Assembly (NCBI GenBank): GCA_033961575.1
Contig: CM066737.1
Coordinates: forward strand, 89,400,271 to 89,464,270
Length of the DNA stretch: 64,000 nucleotides
Source of the DNA: Aselliscus stoliczkanus
Lineage: Eukaryota > Chordata > Mammalia > Chiroptera > Hipposideridae
Reading direction: 5' to 3'
A program made the translations under genes and the position numbers. The notes beneath the pieces are model-generated. The model worked only from the letters and a program-made list of their open reading frames with translations, did no database searches and had not been told where the DNA came from. Positions 34,456-46,415 of the stretch are shown in pieces; the stretch's first letter is position 1; each line of letters starts with the position of its first letter.

Positions 34456-34673
34456 CAGAAGGTACCAAAAAAAGTATACATATTTTAAGAAATGAAAAAA
34501 ATATATACTGATAACAAAAGATGAATAGAAGTCATGTTTGACTTCTGCAGTGACAAGAGGTGCTCAAAGTGGTTACCATCAGCTTCCAGGCACTTCTGAT
34601 TACACGAACTACTGTTTGAGTAATGTTGACCAAAGTGTCTGTCCACTTGTGTACATTTTTTTGGCACCGCCGG
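34456..34673 (-). mobile_element. Tc1/mariner-like MITE, copy 2 (empty)
   Basis: Inverted ends CAGAAGGTACCAAAAAAAG and TTTTTTTGGCACCGCCGG flanked by TA (34454-34455, 34674-34675). 218 bp, no coding capacity, no SINE inside. Opposite orientation to copies 1 and 3. Confidence 0.75.
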
Positions 34674-34835
34674 TATATGCAGAGAATACACGTCAGTAGT
34701 GAATTTTCACCAATTGAGCATGCTTCTGTACCAATACCTAGATCAAGAAAGATAGTTACCAGCCACTTAAAAGCCCCTTTGTTTGCCCTTCTGGTCACTT
34801 ACCACTCCGTCTCCTAGCCATCATCCTGACTTTTT

Positions 34836-34940
34836 TATTTTATTGGAGGGCAGTGTCACTGGCCCACACATGTGGGACCCGAGCCGGGGCCGCTGGCCTC
34901 CCAAGCCAACGCCTAACCACCACGCCCCTTGGCCAGCCCT
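34836..34940 (-). repeat. short bat SINE
   Basis: Duplication atcatcctgacttttt at 34820-34835 and 34941-34956 is exact over 16 bp, so a fairly recent insertion. Confidence 0.94.
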
Positions 34941-34956
34941 ATCATCCTGACTTTTT

Positions 34957-36410
34957 AATATCAGATTAGTTTAACCTACTTTTGTACTTTATATAAATGG
35001 AATCCCACTGTACTCTCTTGTGCAACTTTATGAATGTGAAATTTATTTATGTTATGTGTAGTTGCAGACTATTCTCATTACTGTCTATTCCATTGTGTGA
35101 ATATATCACTATATATCATGCTGTCACTAATGGATATGTAGGTCTCAGTTTTTGGAGAATGTCTTTGTGAGGTTGGTGTAGGCAAAGATTTCTTAAACAG
35201 GACTTTTTCAATGATAAAGTATTGTTTTAGCGTTCTAACTAGAGAAAGAATGAGAAAACTGGTTTATTTTAATACGGGCATCTAAAAATTTTTTTTAAAT
35301 GTTACCATATAATGAAATCTTTTACTCTGTAAATCTCAGGGAAAGGGTCAGTATTTAAAACTAAATCTCCTAGGTAATTGAGGTTTCGGCTTTCATAACT
35401 TTTTTGGGTGGAATTCCTTCAGAAGTGTGTCAAGCATTTCCTTGCCTGCTTTGACTTTGCAATTTGTAGTTCTTTATTATATGATAGAAATGAGCCCTTG
35501 CAGCTTGCACGGGCATGCTTTTTCATTTTAATGTCTCTTGATAAACAAAAGTTCTTAATGTTAGTGTAGCCTGATTTATCAATTTTTCTTTATGTTTCAA
35601 CTAGCCATCAAGTTCAGTTTAAAGTAGTCTTCCCTGTCCCAAAGTCTTAAAGATACTCTCTCTCTTCCTCCAGAAGCTTTATTGTTTTGGCTTTAATATA
35701 TAGGTCTAGTATCTAGCTGAAATTGATTTTGGTAGAACCTGTGAAGGAGGGGACAATGTTCTATTTTATCCACATGGATAGCTAATTTTACCAGCATACT
35801 GCCTTTCCCTACTATTATCAGGAATCAAATATTCCTTTATCTGTGTTTGTGTTTCTAGGCTGTTTATTCTGCTCCAATAGTCCTTGCACCAATACCACAC
35901 TGTCTTTTTGACTATAGCTTTATCATAAGTATCGATGTTCAGTAGAACAAGTTCTTGCACCTTGTCTTTTGAGAGAATTTTGGCTATTCTTGGTCCTTTG
36001 CATATTTATATAAAATTTAGTATCATCTTGTCACTTTCCACATACCACACATACACACATTCATGTAGAAAACCTGTTGGGGATTTGGATTGGATTTGCA
36101 TGAAATCTGTATAGAGCAATTAAATCATACTGTTTTCTAATTCATGAACATGATATACTGCTCCAACTATTTAGGTCCTCTTTGATTTCTCTAAATGTTT
36201 ATCATTTTCTCCAGAAAGTCATTCACAACTTTTGACATTGTATTCATAGATATTTGATATCTTCTCATATTGTAAATTTTATAGACTTCATTTTGTTTAC
36301 AAAAATACTGTTGACATTTGTATATCAATTTTGTATCTAGCAATTGTGTTAAATGTTTATTACTTTTAGTAATTTATCTTAAGGCCTTTTTTTGTACCTC
36401 CTTTCCAATT
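34957..36410 (-). mobile_element. ancient L1 (L1M/HAL1-like), antisense
   Basis: Antisense L1 landmarks: GACTATAGCTTTATCATAAGTATCGATGTTCAGTAG, TTGGCTATTCTTGGTCCTTTGCATAT and GGGGATTTGGATTGGATTTGCATGAAATCTGTA. Heavily mutated, with no open frame. Confidence 0.75.
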
Positions 36411-36421
36411 GTTATACTTTT

Positions 36422-36527
36422 TTTTTTTTTTGGAGGGAAGTGTTACTGGCCCTCACATGTGGGATCCGAACCGGGGGCCGCTGGCTTCCCAAACCAGCGC
36501 CCAAACACCGCGCCACTCGACCGGCCC
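36422..36527 (-). repeat. short bat SINE
   Basis: Inserted in the L1. Duplication tgttatactttt at 36410-36421 and 36528-36539. Confidence 0.93.
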
Positions 36528-36548
36528 TGTTATACTTTTACTTACTTA

Positions 36549-36974
36549 TTTTTTAAAGATTTTATTGGGGAATTGGGGGAGGGGAACAGACAAGTTGCTG
36601 TCTTTTTTTTTTGTTCTTCAGTCTCGTTGTGGAGGACGTTGCTTCACTGGCCCATGTTGATATCGTCATTGCGCTCTTCCCAGATGAGGCAAATCGGTTG
36701 CCAGCCTCTGAATAGTCGCTCACCACGGCTATTGGCAAGTCACACTTGGCTGCCAGCCGCTCACGCTGGCTGCTGGCCACTCACTGTAGCCTATGGCAGC
36801 CCACTGCAGCAGGGGCTGAAGCCTACACCGACACCGGGGCTCGCACAGCCCAGCTCCAGGTGGAGCTGTTGTTAGCTGTAGAGGGCAGTGTCACTGGCCC
36901 TCATCTGTGGGACCCGAACCGGGGCCGCTTGCATCCCAAGCCAGCTCTTAACTACCGTGCCACTCTGCCAGCCC
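36549..36974 (-). repeat. long composite T+ SINE
   Basis: Full antisense copy from AAAGATTTTATTGGGGAATTG to CTGCCAGCCCT. Confidence 0.92.
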
Positions 36975-36975
36975 T

Positions 36976-37860
36976 GTGGGTCAGTTTTCTTTTGCTTTAT
37001 GATTTCTTAGTGGGGGATGTGCTGGACATGAACCCTGTTTTTATCTGAGAATATTTCATTTTCATTCTCGATGGGTATTTTCTCTGTAGTACAGTACTAA
37101 GTTGGCAGTTTCTCTTTCTGCTCCTTAGAGATATTACATAGTCTTTCAGCTTCCACTTTTGTTGAGAATTAAGCTAACTGTTGCTTCTTTGGAAATAATC
37201 TCCCTTCCTCCTCCATGCTTAAGTTTTTATTTGTGGATTTTCAACTAGGAATTCATTGAGAGTCTCACATTTGTTGTTTGACATCTTTTATCATTTTTGG
37301 AAAATTTCAGCCATTCAAATATTGCTTCTGCCCTATACTGTCTCTCTTTTCCTTCTGAGATTCCAGTGAACTGTTTGGATGTTAGACCTCCTCACTATAT
37401 CCTCATGTTTCTTACCCTGTCTTCATTCTGAGCTTTTTCCCCTGACCTATCTTGATTTATTGCCTCAATTGTCTATTGGCTTTTAAACCTGTTCCATGAA
37501 TTTTTAATTTCAGTTTTTGTGTTTTCCAGTTACAGAATTGCTCTTTGCTTCTTTTAAAATCTGCTTTGTCTCTTTTTATGGTTTGTATTTCATTGCTGAG
37601 ATCATTAAGTTTGGTTTTCATCTCCTTCAACATAGTAAACATAATTTAAAATCTATGTTTAATAGTCTAATATGTGGAGTCCCTGTGAGTCTGTTTTTGT
37701 TGTTTGTTGTTTCTACGGCCTTCAACCTTGTTCTCATCTCCTTGTATGCCTGGTTGTCTTCAATTGTATGCTGGATTTTGGGTTTGAAAAATTGTTGGAG
37801 AAATCATTTGAGACCAAGGATGATATCTTCCAGAAAGGAATCCAGGATTACTTAGTCTAA
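36976..37860 (-). mobile_element. ancient L1/HAL1-like segment, continued
   Basis: TTTCAGTTTTTGTGTTTTCCAGTTACAGAATTGC and TTGTATTTCATTGCTGAGATCATTAAG are antisense ORF1-side sequence of HAL1/L1M-type elements. Probably one element with 34957-36410. Confidence 0.65.
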
Positions 37861-38162
37861 TCTCAGCTTTTAAGATTTTTTTTCTGGGCCTACCACATGA
37901 CTCAAGGCCAGCTCTTGCCTTAGGCAATAGAGGTGACTGACTGGGAAGGGGGCCAGGGTGGCTTAGGCAGTCAGGTGAACTTACTGTTAGTATCTATAGA
38001 ACATAAACTTCATTTACTGTAATTTCTGGTAGTAGTAAAGGTGTACAAATGGCTGCTTTCTTTTTTTTGTGACCTTTTATTTGTACACTGGATAACTTGC
38101 TCACACTGTCCTTAAACCTTTCACAGTTTGAATCTTACCTCATTGGTCTCTCATTTTTTCAG

Positions 38163-38265
38163 GACAGTGTCTTCAGCCTTTTCTCCAAGGTTTTGATTGT
38201 GAATTGCCACGTGTCAAACTGGATGAGGTATCATAGTGGAAGTTCCACAAATTGACAAATTGGAG
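38163..38265 (+). other. TAB3: TAB3 probable exon 2 (5'UTR, noncoding)
   Basis: This 103-bp candidate exon has a good polypyrimidine tract and AG (ending 38162) and a strong donor GGAG|GTAAGG after 38265. It lies between the CpG island and the first coding exon. It holds an ATG at 38223 opening a 10-codon upstream ORF that stops at TGA 38253-38255. The call rests on splice-signal quality and position; no transcript evidence was available. A leader exon skipped in some transcripts is equally possible. Confidence 0.6.
38223..38255 (+). other. upstream ORF 1 in the TAB3 leader (10 codons)
   Basis: ATG at 38223 is followed by ten sense codons and TGA. The whole frame lies inside the candidate 5'UTR exon, so it would be present in every message that includes that exon. 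A role in reducing translation of TAB3 is inference. Confidence 0.4.
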
Positions 38266-38843
38266 GTAAGGAATGTATCTGTGTCTGTGTATTCCTGTAA
38301 TTATATTAGAGCAAAAAATTGTTTTGAAAACTAATCCATGTTGCTATTAATATCACCCCACCTTCTCCCACCCCCATTCTTTTTTGTACATTTAAGATCA
38401 AGGAAAAAATATCCAGGTAATTTCATGTGTTTAGATTTAAGCCTTAAATCTGGACCCTATGCAAGTTCTTTGTACAATTTATTTGTTGTTAGAAAGCTCA
38501 CAAGTGAATGAAAGGGTGATTTAGCAGTTGATTTTGAATAAAAGGGGCAAATCCTACCCAGGTCCCAGATCCTCAGTTGTTGGAGCTGGTGGAGTGTGAA
38601 AGACCCGCCCCAAGGAATAACTAGGTGGGCATGCATATGCTGATCTTCAAACTCCCTGGTTTTTATTGTTAATTTTTGTTACTTTCAGATCTATGTTCAG
38701 TAACTGAGTTGTATAGATGATAAATCTGGTATTATGAACAAATTACAATAATTTTTCAAATGTAGCATAAATCTTGCTTTGAGCCATTGATACATCTGTA
38801 TCAAGAAAGTCTATTTAACAATACTTATAAAGATTTCCACTCT

Positions 38844-38948
38844 TTTTTTTTTTGAGGGCAGTGTCACTGGCCCTCACATGTGGGACCCGAAGTGGGGCTG
38901 CTGGCTTCCCAAGCCAGCGCTTAACCACCGCGCCACTCGGCCGGCCCT
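38844..38948 (-). repeat. short bat SINE
   Basis: Duplication gatttccactct at 38832-38843 and 38949-38960. Confidence 0.94.
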
Positions 38949-39129
38949 GATTTCCACTCTCTTTAACATCTGTTTTCTTGTATAATAACATACATGGATG
39001 TGTGTTATGACTTAAACACTGGACAAGATGTTATAAGGCCTGTTTTATAATCTTGGCTTTTTAGCAAGTTTTAAAATCCTCTCGCCTTCAGTTACCTTCT
39101 TGTGTAAAACCAAGGTTATTATACTGAGG

Positions 39130-39345
39130 TTAGGTTCAGGGTTTCTTGGCCTTGGCACTATTGACATTTGGGCCAGATAATTTTTTGTTGTCAGGGGATG
39201 TCCTGTGTACTGTAGGATATTTAGCATTGTCCCTGACCTCTGCCCAGCAAATGTCAATAGCACTCCTCCCCAGTATGACTAAAAATGTCACCAGACATGG
39301 ACAAATGTGCCTTGTAGGGCAATATCGTCCCCAGTTGAGAACCAC
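39130..39345 (-). mobile_element. MER5A-type hAT nonautonomous DNA transposon
   Basis: GGGTTTCTTGGCCTTGGCACTATTGACATTTGGGCCAGATAAT to CCCAGTTGAGAACCACTGG. The terminal CAGTGGTTCTCAAC is the MER5/Charlie signature. Confidence 0.85.
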
Positions 39346-39404
39346 TGGGTTAGAAGATTTGTAGAGTTCCTTCCAGCTTTAGAATTTTATTATTTTTATT
39401 TTTT

Positions 39405-39620
39405 TAATCCCACTTTTCTTTGCATTCCAGTTTAAATGTCATCTCTTCCATGAAGCTTTCCTTGGTGTTCCTTTTCCTTGTCCTACCTTAATTGTTTGTT
39501 TTTTGACTACTTATTATAGGACTTAACCTCACTCTATTATAACTGTAGGTGTGTTTCAGTTCAAGCACATGAAGCCTTCTGTATCTCCAAGTTCAGTGCT
39601 CAGGTTTTATTAACTGAATG
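39405..39620. repeat. L2 LINE fragment
   Basis: CCAGTTTAAATGTCATCTCTTCCATGAAGCTTTCCTTGGTG resembles the L2 3' region. Confidence 0.65.
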
Positions 39621-40070
39621 AACAAGGGATTCAGAAGTATTGTCTGGCTAGACATTGTAAAATAAATTATTATAAATGGCATTTTTGTTAATCTTTTAAA
39701 CCCTTCCAGTAGGAAATCCGAGTTTGTGATCTTGAATTTCTAGGTTAATGAAACTCATAACTCATTTCTTAAAAAATCTGTTAGAAAACAGGAGACTTCA
39801 ATAGTATGTGAGGGAGCTACATAAAACACATTGAGGCTGCATTTGAGAAAAATATAGTGATATAAAAATTCATGACAAAGTGTTTCAACTTCATCTCAGA
39901 CATTTCTCAAATAACTCCACTTTGTTCATTAGAAAACTGCCATCTATTCAGATAAAAGTAAAAAGGAAAGGTGCTACATATTTTTTGTACATAACCTAGA
40001 ATACCTCACCATTTTCTAAGTTAGTATTCCTTAAAGCAACCCACAGTAAAACATTTTAATCACAATCTAG

Positions 40071-40093
40071 TACACACACACACACACACACAC
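40071..40093. repeat. (CA)n microsatellite
   Basis: Ten or eleven CA units. Confidence 0.9.
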
Positions 40094-40375
40094 TTCCCCT
40101 CAGACAAGTTTTGTGAATCAGTATGTACCATTACTGTGTGTGTGTGAAGCACTCTAATATTTTCTATTATGGTTTTTTTTCTTAAATAGTTGTCATCTCC
40201 CAGTAAATTTATTACATAATTCACTAATAGGTTACATTCCACCCTTTGAAAAACATTCTTCTAAGTATTCTCTTCATTTAAGTAATAAAATGTGGAGATG
40301 ATCTGCCTCTGGTATATGTTACCAATAGGTTATCCTGTTTTTCTCTTTAAATAATGCCATTTAAAAATTGACCCA

Positions 40376-40470
40376 GGGCCGGCTGAGTGGCGCGGTGATT
40401 AAGCGCTGGCTTGGGAAGCCAGCGGCCCCAGTTCGGTGCCACATATTAGGGCCAGTGACACTGCCCTCAA

Positions 40471-40525
<55 letters not shown>

Positions 40526-40527
40526 AC
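40376..40527 (+). repeat. short bat SINE with (TAAA)n tail
   Basis: Tail of about 13 AAAT units (40470-40527). Duplication attgaccca at 40367-40375 and 40528-40536. Confidence 0.93.
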
Positions 40528-41814
40528 ATTGACCCAACAGAGACCTTGGAGCACCTCAACCAGAGCAAATTATTTTTCCAATTATTTAAAAGTCCTGCAT
40601 TTTGTCATTTATACTAAGTATTTAGTGTGTACAAGGCACTATAACTAAAAGAGCATTTTGGTTTTCGTTCTGAAGATTCATAGCAATAAAACCTAGAGGA
40701 CAATAAAAAGTTCATAAACAGTATTTCAAGTGCTGAAAGTGGTAATAAATACACAATGACATTTAGGAAGGGGAGAAAGCCGTGCTAATTGCAGCCGATG
40801 GGAGAAAGTTAACATGATTCTGGGGTGGATTTTGCATTGTCATGTTGGAGACTTGAAAAAGCTATTAACACATGGTAGAAAATAGCATTCATGTAGGTGC
40901 AACTGTACTTCTTGCGCATGCTTGGAGTTCATTTGTTGGGTAATGTTTAAGATAAAGTAACTGAGAAATTGAAAAATAATAAGTATGGTAAAGTGCTGAA
41001 TTTATATAGTATAAACAGTGCATATTATTTTAGCTCTGTTGTGGTTACAAAATGAGGTTGAGTCAGGAGATTAATTAGAAACGTATGTATGATGGCTCTG
41101 ATGTAAGTCAATATTTGCCCTAAAATGATAGAAAGTTAACATTGAATTTACTGGGTTTACCAGGATGAAGATAGTGTCTACATGATGGGAGAGAGAATGC
41201 TCATTTGTCAGAATAAGCCAATAAAGCTACTATTCTATATATAAATAGCTCTTCGTGGAACAGAAATGGGTTATATAAATCAGCATTTTTTTAAACGTTG
41301 TATGCTATTTGGGGTATGTAATCAAAAATGTTAGACGTGCTTGATAGGCCTGGGCTCATCCTTCTTCTCTAAATAAAATGGGGGTGGGGGTGGGGGGCTC
41401 AGGGTAGTAAGTCACTACCAGATATGCTGCAAAAGCCTTAAGGAAACAAGAGGTGGGTTATCTTTTCATCTTTCTGAACTTCTGCTATCTTCTGTGGGTT
41501 GATGTAGAATTTAATTACTGTAGAAGACATTTGTGACTGAAAACAGGAAGATTCAGCTTGTGACAATACTTGGGAAAGAACCACGTGCCCTAAAAGTGTG
41601 GTCTAGCATTCTGTCTGCTGTTCCTTTAAGGCACCAGAAGTCTATGGGTTTCCGTCAGTTTTCTATATTGAGTTGGGAAGTTAGGAAAAGGATAACTCCT
41701 CATTTTGTCAGATTTCCAGACTAGTGAAAAGAAGGTGCTTTCAGAGTTGGAGGTGTAAATAAGACTTCCTCTGCCAGGGCTCATAAGCCATCTTGAGGTA
41801 ATTAAAAAAAAATT

Positions 41815-42410
41815 TGAACATGGATTTTATTTTTAGAACAGTTTTGATTTTACAGAGAAATTGAGAAGACAATTCAGGGTGTTCCCATATACGCTATACC
41901 CAGTTTCCTCTATTATTAACAGCTTACATTAGCATAATACATTTATTAAAATTAATCAGTATTGAACATTGTTATTAACTAAAGTCCATACTTTATTCAG
42001 AGTTCCTTTGTCTGTACTTAATGTTTTTTTTTGTTTCAGGATCCCACCAGAATACCATTTTACATTTAGTTGTCATGTCACCTTCGGCTCCTCTTAGTTA
42101 TGACAATTTCTCAGACTTTGTTTTTGTGACCTTGTCAGCTTTGAGGAAATTTGTAGAATGCCCCTCATTTGGGATTTGTCTGATACTTTTCTCATGATTA
42201 GACTGGGGGTGTGAGTTTTTTGGGAGGAAGACCACCACAGTGTTTTTTGTTTTTTTTTTATTGTTTTTTTTTTATTTTTATTTTTTTTTTGAGGGCAGTG
42301 TCACTGGCCCTCATATGTGGGACCCAAACCGGGGCCGCTGGCGTCCCAAGCCAGCTCTTAACCAATGCGCCAGTCAACCGGCCCACCACAGTGTTCTTAA
42401 TTGAACAAAA
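41815..42410. mobile_element. ancient L1-type 3'UTR-like repeat, copy 1
   Basis: TTTAGTTGTCATGTCACCTTCGGCTCCTC and TTTGGGATTTGTCTGAT recur in the segment at 47.2-48.9 kb. Recognised as an old mammalian LINE-like repeat; the subfamily is unassigned. Split by a SINE. Confidence 0.5.
42245..42384 (-). repeat. short bat SINE
   Basis: Long T/AT-rich tail, then the antisense element. Duplication accacagtgtt at 42234-42244 and 42385-42395. Confidence 0.93.
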
Positions 42411-42859
42411 TATTTCCAATACAAAAGAAGACTTTCCCATTTCTTTTTTCATATACCACTATATAAGGTCATTAAGCTTTGTTTGTTTTTTAATATCCTA
42501 TCTCCTTGTTACTAACCTCAGAATTGGGAGGAGATCCCAAGTACCTTTATTTTTACTTTGTGGGGAGGTTAGTGGGCGAAGGCAGGGAGTGACACGAATG
42601 ATAAGTCCTATCTGTACAGGTGACACCTGGCAAATACATATAAATTTGGGGGAGGGACATTAAGTTTAAATTTAATGTGAATATGCTTCTATTTGTTTCT
42701 GGAGGCTATATTTAACTTGACAGTGCTTTTAATATGAAGATCATTTTGGTCCATGGTATATGGTCAATAGAATATAACAGAACATGAGATAGATGTATCA
42801 ACTATGTGACTATTTTCTGAATGGTTTCCACTAATGAAAATCTTAGTCTTACCATATAG

Positions 42860-43085
42860 CCAACAGTACAGGAGAATAATGTTAAAGCATAGACTTCAAG
42901 TTTGTATCCTAGCTTTGCTGCTTAACTGTGTGACCCACAGGCAAATTATTTACCCTCCCTGAGCCTCACATTTCCTCATTTATAAAATGTGGATGATATT
43001 ACCTCTTCTATCGGATGATAGTAGAGATTAAATGAGATAAAGCATGTAGTACAATGCCTGGTACATACATATGGCTCAATAAACA
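42860..43085 (+). repeat. MIR
   Basis: CTTTGCTGCTTAACTGTGTGACCCACAGGCAAATTATTTACCCTCCCTGAGCCTCA and the 3' end GTACAATGCCTGGTACATA. Confidence 0.9.
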
Positions 43086-43225
43086 TGATCTAAAATCAAA
43101 ACCTGCAAAGCAGCAAGAAAATGGATGAAAGTTCCAAAGGTATATACTAATATACATGTTTCTGTGCAACAGGTATTATTTGCACCAGACCAATCAGAAA
43201 AAAAGAATGATTCATGTATTTTCTT

Positions 43226-43662
43226 TTTTTTTTTTTTTATTAAAGATTTTATTGGGGAATTGGCGGAGGGGAACAGCGTTGGGGAATCGGGGAAGGAGAA
43301 CAGACAAGTTGCTGTCTTTTTGTTCTTCAGTTTAGTTGCGGAGGATGTTGCTTCACTGTTGGTATCGTCATTGCGCTCTTCCCGGATGAGGCAGATCGGT
43401 CGCTGGCCTCTGGATGTCGCTCACCGCGGCTATTGGCAGCTCACGCTTGGCTGCCAGCCGCTCACGCTGGCTGTGGGCCACTCACTGTAGCCTATGGCAG
43501 CCCACTGCAGCCCACACCATCACCGGGGCTCGTACAGCCCAGCTCCAGGTGGAGCTGTTGTTAGCTGTAGAGGGCAGTGTCACTGGCCCCCATGTGGGAT
43601 CTGAACCGGGGCCGCTGGCATCCCAAAACCAGCGCTTAACCAATGCGCCACTCGGCCGGCCC
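43226..43662 (-). repeat. long composite T+ SINE
   Basis: Antisense full copy. attcatgtattttctt and attcatttattttctt flank it. A short deletion removed the AGCAGGGGCTGC segment of the body. Confidence 0.92.
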
Positions 43663-45040
43663 AGATTCATTTATTTTCTTAATCTTAAAAGTCCTCTCAA
43701 AAAAGGCTAACTGTTCTTCCAACCTGCGAAATGCTCACCTCACCAGACTTAACATGTTAACAGAGGTTGTCAGCCTGAGATACTATTGCCTCTCTAGGGC
43801 CCACTTGGGGCTGTTTCTGGGATTTTTTACAGGAAGGGCTAGGATGCTCAAGACCTTGTGACACATGGAACAGGCTTGCATGATGAAGAATTATTGTGTC
43901 CCAATCGACCACATTGATGCATACCATTGAGACACACTAGACTAGATTGATATACTTACAGTACTATCTTTAAACTTCTCTTTTAAACACATTACGAGTG
44001 TCACAGATCCAGCAAGTATGCAATGAGTGAAGCAAGGCCAGGCCTCAGTGTCTGGGACACCGGAATGTAGAAACCAGGCAAGCTGGAGAGTGTGTGGCCT
44101 TTCTAAATGGGAGAGTGATAGTTCAGCCAGGTGTTGCCTACTGTTGCTAGATCGAATTTTTCAGAGGAAATCTAGATATCCAGATTTTTATGGAAAATTT
44201 CTCTGTTTTTAAAGTGTGGCTCAACTTTTTTTTGTTGTTTTTTTTTAACACCTCCAAAGCAGACGGATGGGCTAGATTCGGATCACAGACCATTGGTTTG
44301 TAACCTGTGATATAATTACTTTAAGTGAGCTAAAATTCTGGCATAGGTAAACAGGGCCATAACAGCACTGTCCGTATTTGCCGAGCTCAGCAAAGGTTGT
44401 GGAAAGAAAGTACTAGGTATCGCAGTCATTGTGTGGAGTTTCTAGAGTGTGGAGAATTGGGTATCAGAGAAGAGCTCTGCGGGAGCTTCCTCTCCGTTTG
44501 GGAGGAGGAATTCTGTTGGGAGATAGCCAATCAACTGCTCTGCCTTGTACCCATACTCCTGAATTAGTGGGGGTGGGGGTGGGGGTAGCTGCCCCAATGG
44601 AGGAAACCTCAGAGTGATTCTACCGCTAAGCATACCATCCCAGATCCCCAGTCTTCCTCCTGCTTTGAGAAGTTAGGAGTACCTGCAAAACTGGCAGGCA
44701 GTAGAGTAAAGGCTCCGCCCTACAGAATCTCCTGGTTTCTGTGGCTTCGAACTGTGATTTATGCCTTCACTATTTCTTCTTTCTTGATCTAGGGTTACCG
44801 CCTACACAGCTCCACAATCCACAGCTGTGGCCATCTGTGCTTTAGTGGGGATGTCCCAGGAGTTTGGCCACATCCTAACCTAGCCAGTAAAATTTAAATA
44901 TTGCTCAAGTCCTGTCTGGTTTTAAGGAGTCAAATCATCACTCATCACTTTAATATTTTAGTGTAAAAACTAGCATTCCATTATAATATTAAGAGACAAA
45001 GTCCATATGTATTTTACATAGTTACTGCATACGTTGTATA
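43663..45040. other. TAB3 intron 2 interior, nothing recognised
   Basis: No exon or known repeat identified. It includes a GGGGGT repeat tract near 44568-44586. Confidence 0.35.
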
Positions 45041-45838
45041 GTTGACCCTTGAACAAGGCAGGGGTTTAGGGTTGCTGACCCCCAAACAGCTTAATATCCA
45101 TGTACAACTTTTTTTTTCTTTAAAGATTTTTATTGGGGAATTGGGGGAGGGGAACAGTGTTGGGGAATTGGGGAAGGGGAACGGACAAGTTGCTGTCCTT
45201 TCGTTCTTCAGTTTAGGTGTGGAGGACGTTGCTTCACTGGCCCATTTTGGTATCATCATTGTGCTCTTCCCGGGTGAGGCAGATTGGTCGCCGGCCTATG
45301 GATGGTCACTCTCCGCGGCTATTGACAGCTCATGCTGGCTGTCAGCCACTCACTGTAGCTCGCTGCAGCCTGCACTGTCGCCGGGACTTTTGCATCCCTT
45401 GCAGCTCAAGGTGGACCTGTTGTTCACCATCTTTGCTATAGAGGGCAGTGTCACTGGCCCTCATATGTGGGATCCGAAGCAGGGCTGCTGGTGTCCCAAG
45501 CCAGCTCAACCAACGCGCCACTCAGCCAGCCCTCCATGTACAACTTTTGAATCCCCAAAAACTTAATTGCAGTTGTCCCTCAGTATCTGCAGGAGATTAG
45601 TTCTAGGACCCTCCATGGATAGCAAAACCCACAGATGCTTTAGTCCATATATAAAATGGCATAGAACAGTGCATACAGTCAACCCTCTGCATCCGCGGAT
45701 TCCCATCCAAGGATCAAAAATACTTTTGGTTGAGTTCATAGGTAGGAAATCCAGGGATACAAGGGATACAGAGGGCCAACTGTATATTTATAGACATGCA
45801 CAGTTCAAACCCATGTTGTTCAAGGGTCAGCTGTATAT
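45041..45838. mobile_element. nested Tigger/MER2-type DNA transposons
   Basis: Outer ends GTTGACCCTTGAACAAGGCAGGG (left) and TTGTTCAAGGGTCAGCTG (right) are inverted and Tigger-like. Inside, GTTGTCCCTCAGTATCTGC (45573) and its inverted partner GGGATACAGAGGGCCAACTG (about 45765-45784) mark a MER2-type element. A long SINE (45113-45533) also sits in the outer one. No transposase frame remains. Confidence 0.75.
45113..45533 (-). repeat. long composite T+ SINE
   Basis: Exact duplication ccatgtacaactttt at 45098-45112 and 45534-45548. Confidence 0.94.
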
Positions 45839-45854
45839 GCACAAGAATAGATTG

Positions 45855-45870
45855 TGTGTGTATATATATA

Positions 45871-45909
<39 letters not shown>
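45855..45909. repeat. (TA)n microsatellite
   Basis: Broken TGTATATATA run adjoining the 3' end of an antisense SINE. Confidence 0.9.
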
Positions 45910-45910
<1 letters not shown>

Positions 45911-45912
<2 letters not shown>

Positions 45913-46314
45913 AAAGATTTTATTGGGGCATTGGCGGAAGGGAACAGCGTTGGGGAATTGGGGGAGGGGAACAGACAAGTTGCTGTCCTTTTGTTCTTCA
46001 GTCTAGTTGCGGAGGACGTTGCTTCACTGGCCTATGTTGGTATCATCATTGAGCTCTTCCCGGATGAGGCAGATGGGTCGCCAGTCTTTGGATAACCGCT
46101 CACGCTGGCTGCCGGCCACTCACTGTAGCCTATGGCAGCCCCCTGCAGCAGGGGCTGCAGCCTACGCCATCGCCAGGGCTCACACAGCCCAGCTCCAGGT
46201 GGAGCTGTTGTTAGCTGTAGAGGGCAGTGTCACTGGCCCTCATATGTGGGATCCGAACTGGGGCCGCTGGCATCCCAAAACCAGCTCTTAACCAATGCGC
46301 CACTCAGCCGGCCC
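45911..46314 (-). repeat. long composite T+ SINE
   Basis: Antisense copy from AAAGATTTTATTGGGGCATTGG to CAGCCGGCCC. Only one CTCACGCTGGCTGCC unit in the body, so shorter than other copies. Confidence 0.92.
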
Positions 46315-46415
46315 AAATTTGAGAAGTTTTAAAAGGGGCAAACTGGAAAAATATACCCATTGATTCAGTAGCCCAAATCATTGTACATAGGTGATCCCTG
46401 ATCCCCCAGATTTTA

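Larger units (their letters stand above)
26925..38162 (+). other. TAB3: TAB3 intron 1
   Basis: This intron of about 11.2 kb lies between the CpG-island donor and the acceptor tctcattttttcag at 38162. It contains MIR fragments, three short SINEs, one MITE and a long antisense ancient L1, each listed separately. Stretches such as 28450-31550, apart from the GA microsatellite near 29.5 kb, hold nothing I recognise. Confidence 0.65.

Noticed and set aside
10362..40527. Regularly repeated short units as CRISPR-like arrays
   Set aside because: The repeats are simple microsatellites (GAAA, GA, CA, TA, TAAA) or dispersed transposons, and the DNA is mammalian.
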